Below are positions 55,334-56,176 of a stretch of 56,176 bases of DNA, one piece after another. The DNA is from Hydrogenophaga sp. (GTDB lineage: Bacteria > Pseudomonadota > Gammaproteobacteria > Burkholderiales > Burkholderiaceae_C): positions 1 through 56,176 of the forward strand of contig NZ_WVZN01000013.1 in the NCBI RefSeq assembly GCF_011772445.1, read 5' to 3'. The translations under genes were made by a program, and so were the position numbers. The notes under the pieces were generated by a model. That model was not told the origin of the DNA, searched no databases, and was given only the letters and a program-made list of their open reading frames with translations. How positions within the stretch are numbered: position 1 is the first letter of the stretch; each line of letters begins with the position of its first letter.

Positions 55334-56155
55334 TCAGCGCGCGAAACGCTTGCGCGTCAGGGCCAGGGCCAGCCAGAAGGCGCCCACCGCATACACCACC
55401 AGCACCGCCAGGTGCAGCGCCGCGTCGCTGGGCCATTGGTCCAGGAACAGCGGTCGAACCAGTTGCACGGCGTGGGTCAGCGGCAGCAGATCGGAGAACA
55501 GCAGCACCGGCGCGGGCAGCTGTTCGCGGGGGAAGAAGACGCCCGATAGGAACATCATCGGCGTGATCACCAGAGTGAAGTAGTAGCTGAAGAAGTCGTA
55601 GCCCTTGGCCAGGGCGTTGAACACCAGCGCGACGCACGAGAAGGTGATGCCCACGAGCCCCAGCACCGGCCAGGCGACCAGCAGCTTGGGCGAGTGCGTG
55701 ATGCCCAGACCGAGCATCACCAGCAGGATCACCGTCACCGTGAACAGCGACTTGAAGCCGGCCCACAGCATCTCGGCCAGCACCACGTCGTCCAGCCGCA
55801 CGGGGGCGTTCATGATGCCGTCCCAGGTCTTCTGCACGTGCATGCGCGAGAAGGCCGAGTACAGCGCTTCGAAAGTGGCCGCGTTCATCGCGCTCATGCA
55901 GATGCTGCCGCTGGCCAGGAACAGGATGTAGGGCACCGCCACCGATCCGCCACCGGCCGTGCCCATGTTCACCGTGCCCACCAGCGCGCCCAGGCCGTAA
56001 CCGAAGGCCACCAGCCAGATGAGGGGTTCGGCGATGTTGGCCACCACGCTGGGCAGGGCCAGCTTGCGCCACACCAGGAGGTTGCGCAGGAACACCGGCC
56101 ACCAGCGCCAGGACAGGCGCGGCGGGGACCAGGGGTTGATCGTGAGTGTTGACAT
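55334..56155 (-). CDS. ABC-2 type transporter permease (NodJ-like)
   Basis: 273 residues with six membrane segments and the NodJ/ABC-2 permease signature (WPVFLRNLLVWRKLALPSVV, IAEPLIWLVAFGYGLGALVG, ITPMMFLSGVFFPREQLPAP). Exports a lipid-linked or oligosaccharide-type substrate together with an ATPase. The ATPase gene should lie upstream, beyond the right edge. The last bases of the window (TTA at 56162-56164 on the plus strand, a TAA stop on the minus strand) could be its end, but this is too short to prove. Confidence 0.9.
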   Translation of the reverse strand: MSTLTINPWSPPRLSWRWWPVFLRNLLVWRKLALPSVVANIAEPLIWLVAFGYGLGALVGTVNMGTAGGGSVAVPYILFLASGSICMSAMNAATFEALYSAFSRMHVQKTWDGIMNAPVRLDDVVLAEMLWAGFKSLFTVTVILLVMLGLGITHSPKLLVAWPVLGLVGITFSCVALVFNALAKGYDFFSYYFTLVITPMMFLSGVFFPREQLPAPVLLFSDLLPLTHAVQLVRPLFLDQWPSDAALHLAVLVVYAVGAFWLALALTRKRFAR

Positions 56156-56176
56156 GGGTGCTTACCAATGGGTTTC

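Noticed and set aside
56162..56176. 3' end of an upstream ABC ATPase gene
   Set aside because: Only four codons and a TAA are visible; too little to annotate.

Overview
This GC-rich window reads as chromosome from a betaproteobacterium of the order Burkholderiales, most likely a Comamonadaceae relative. The evidence is gene content: Bug-type (tripartite tricarboxylate) receptors, PEP-CTERM proteins, a DUF1840 protein, a branched-chain-type ABC operon with acyl-CoA ligases, and characteristic intergenic palindromic repeats. No rRNA, tRNA, CRISPR array, integrase or intact transposase was seen.

Region 1 (about 1-11600, all minus strand) is a flagellar block. An operon fliE-fliM-fliN-fliP-fliQ-fliR-flhB-flhA, followed by a chemoreceptor truncated at its 3' end, encodes the flagellar export gate and part of the C-ring. 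It resembles lateral/secondary (Flag-2-like) flagellar loci: fliO is absent, FliM lacks the CheY-binding N-terminal peptide, and FlhB has NPEH at the autocleavage site. Upstream lie four genes I do not recognise. One encodes a protein with two helix-turn-helix-like repeats and a basic tail. A 32-bp sequence element recurs in front of fliE and the 250-aa gene, with a weaker match in front of the double-HTH gene, so these units may be co-regulated with the flagellar operon. A roughly 380-bp imperfect inverted repeat separates the unknown genes from fliE.

Region 2 (11.7-25.1 kb) holds independent genes: PhoD-like phosphatase, LysR regulator with a divergent EamA permease, Dps, ThiD, two PEP-CTERM exoproteins (SdiA-regulated-like and lamin-tail), a DUF6064 membrane protein, an exported aldo/keto reductase divergent from a TonB-dependent receptor, a LivJ-like binding protein and an orphan PAS histidine kinase.

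Region 3 (25.1-32.2 kb, minus) is a tightly overlapping catabolic operon: flavin monooxygenase/OYE fusion, MarR, enoyl-CoA hydratase, acyl-CoA dehydrogenase, aryl-CoA ligase and RidA. The set fits the aerobic 2-aminobenzoyl-CoA (anthranilate) route, with a MarR-type operator abutting the first start codon.

Region 4 (32.3-44.4 kb) has DUF1840, two Bug receptors, and an operon of an AMP-forming acyl-CoA ligase, livG-livH-livM-livJ-livF and a PaaK-like ligase, divergent from a Crp/Fnr-type regulator. This looks like uptake and CoA activation of an organic or aromatic acid.

Region 5 (44.4-56.2 kb) is mostly housekeeping and stress genes: RluF-like pseudouridine synthase, HtpG, OhrR-Ohr, SrkA-like kinase, a methyltransferase, a Na+/H+-type antiporter, YbdK, two lipoproteins, a small unknown protein and a NodJ-type ABC-2 permease at the right edge.

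Palindromic repeats have been absorbed into reading frames at three places: the C-terminus of the EamA permease, the interdomain linker of the monooxygenase/OYE fusion, and the possible 5' extension of livG.
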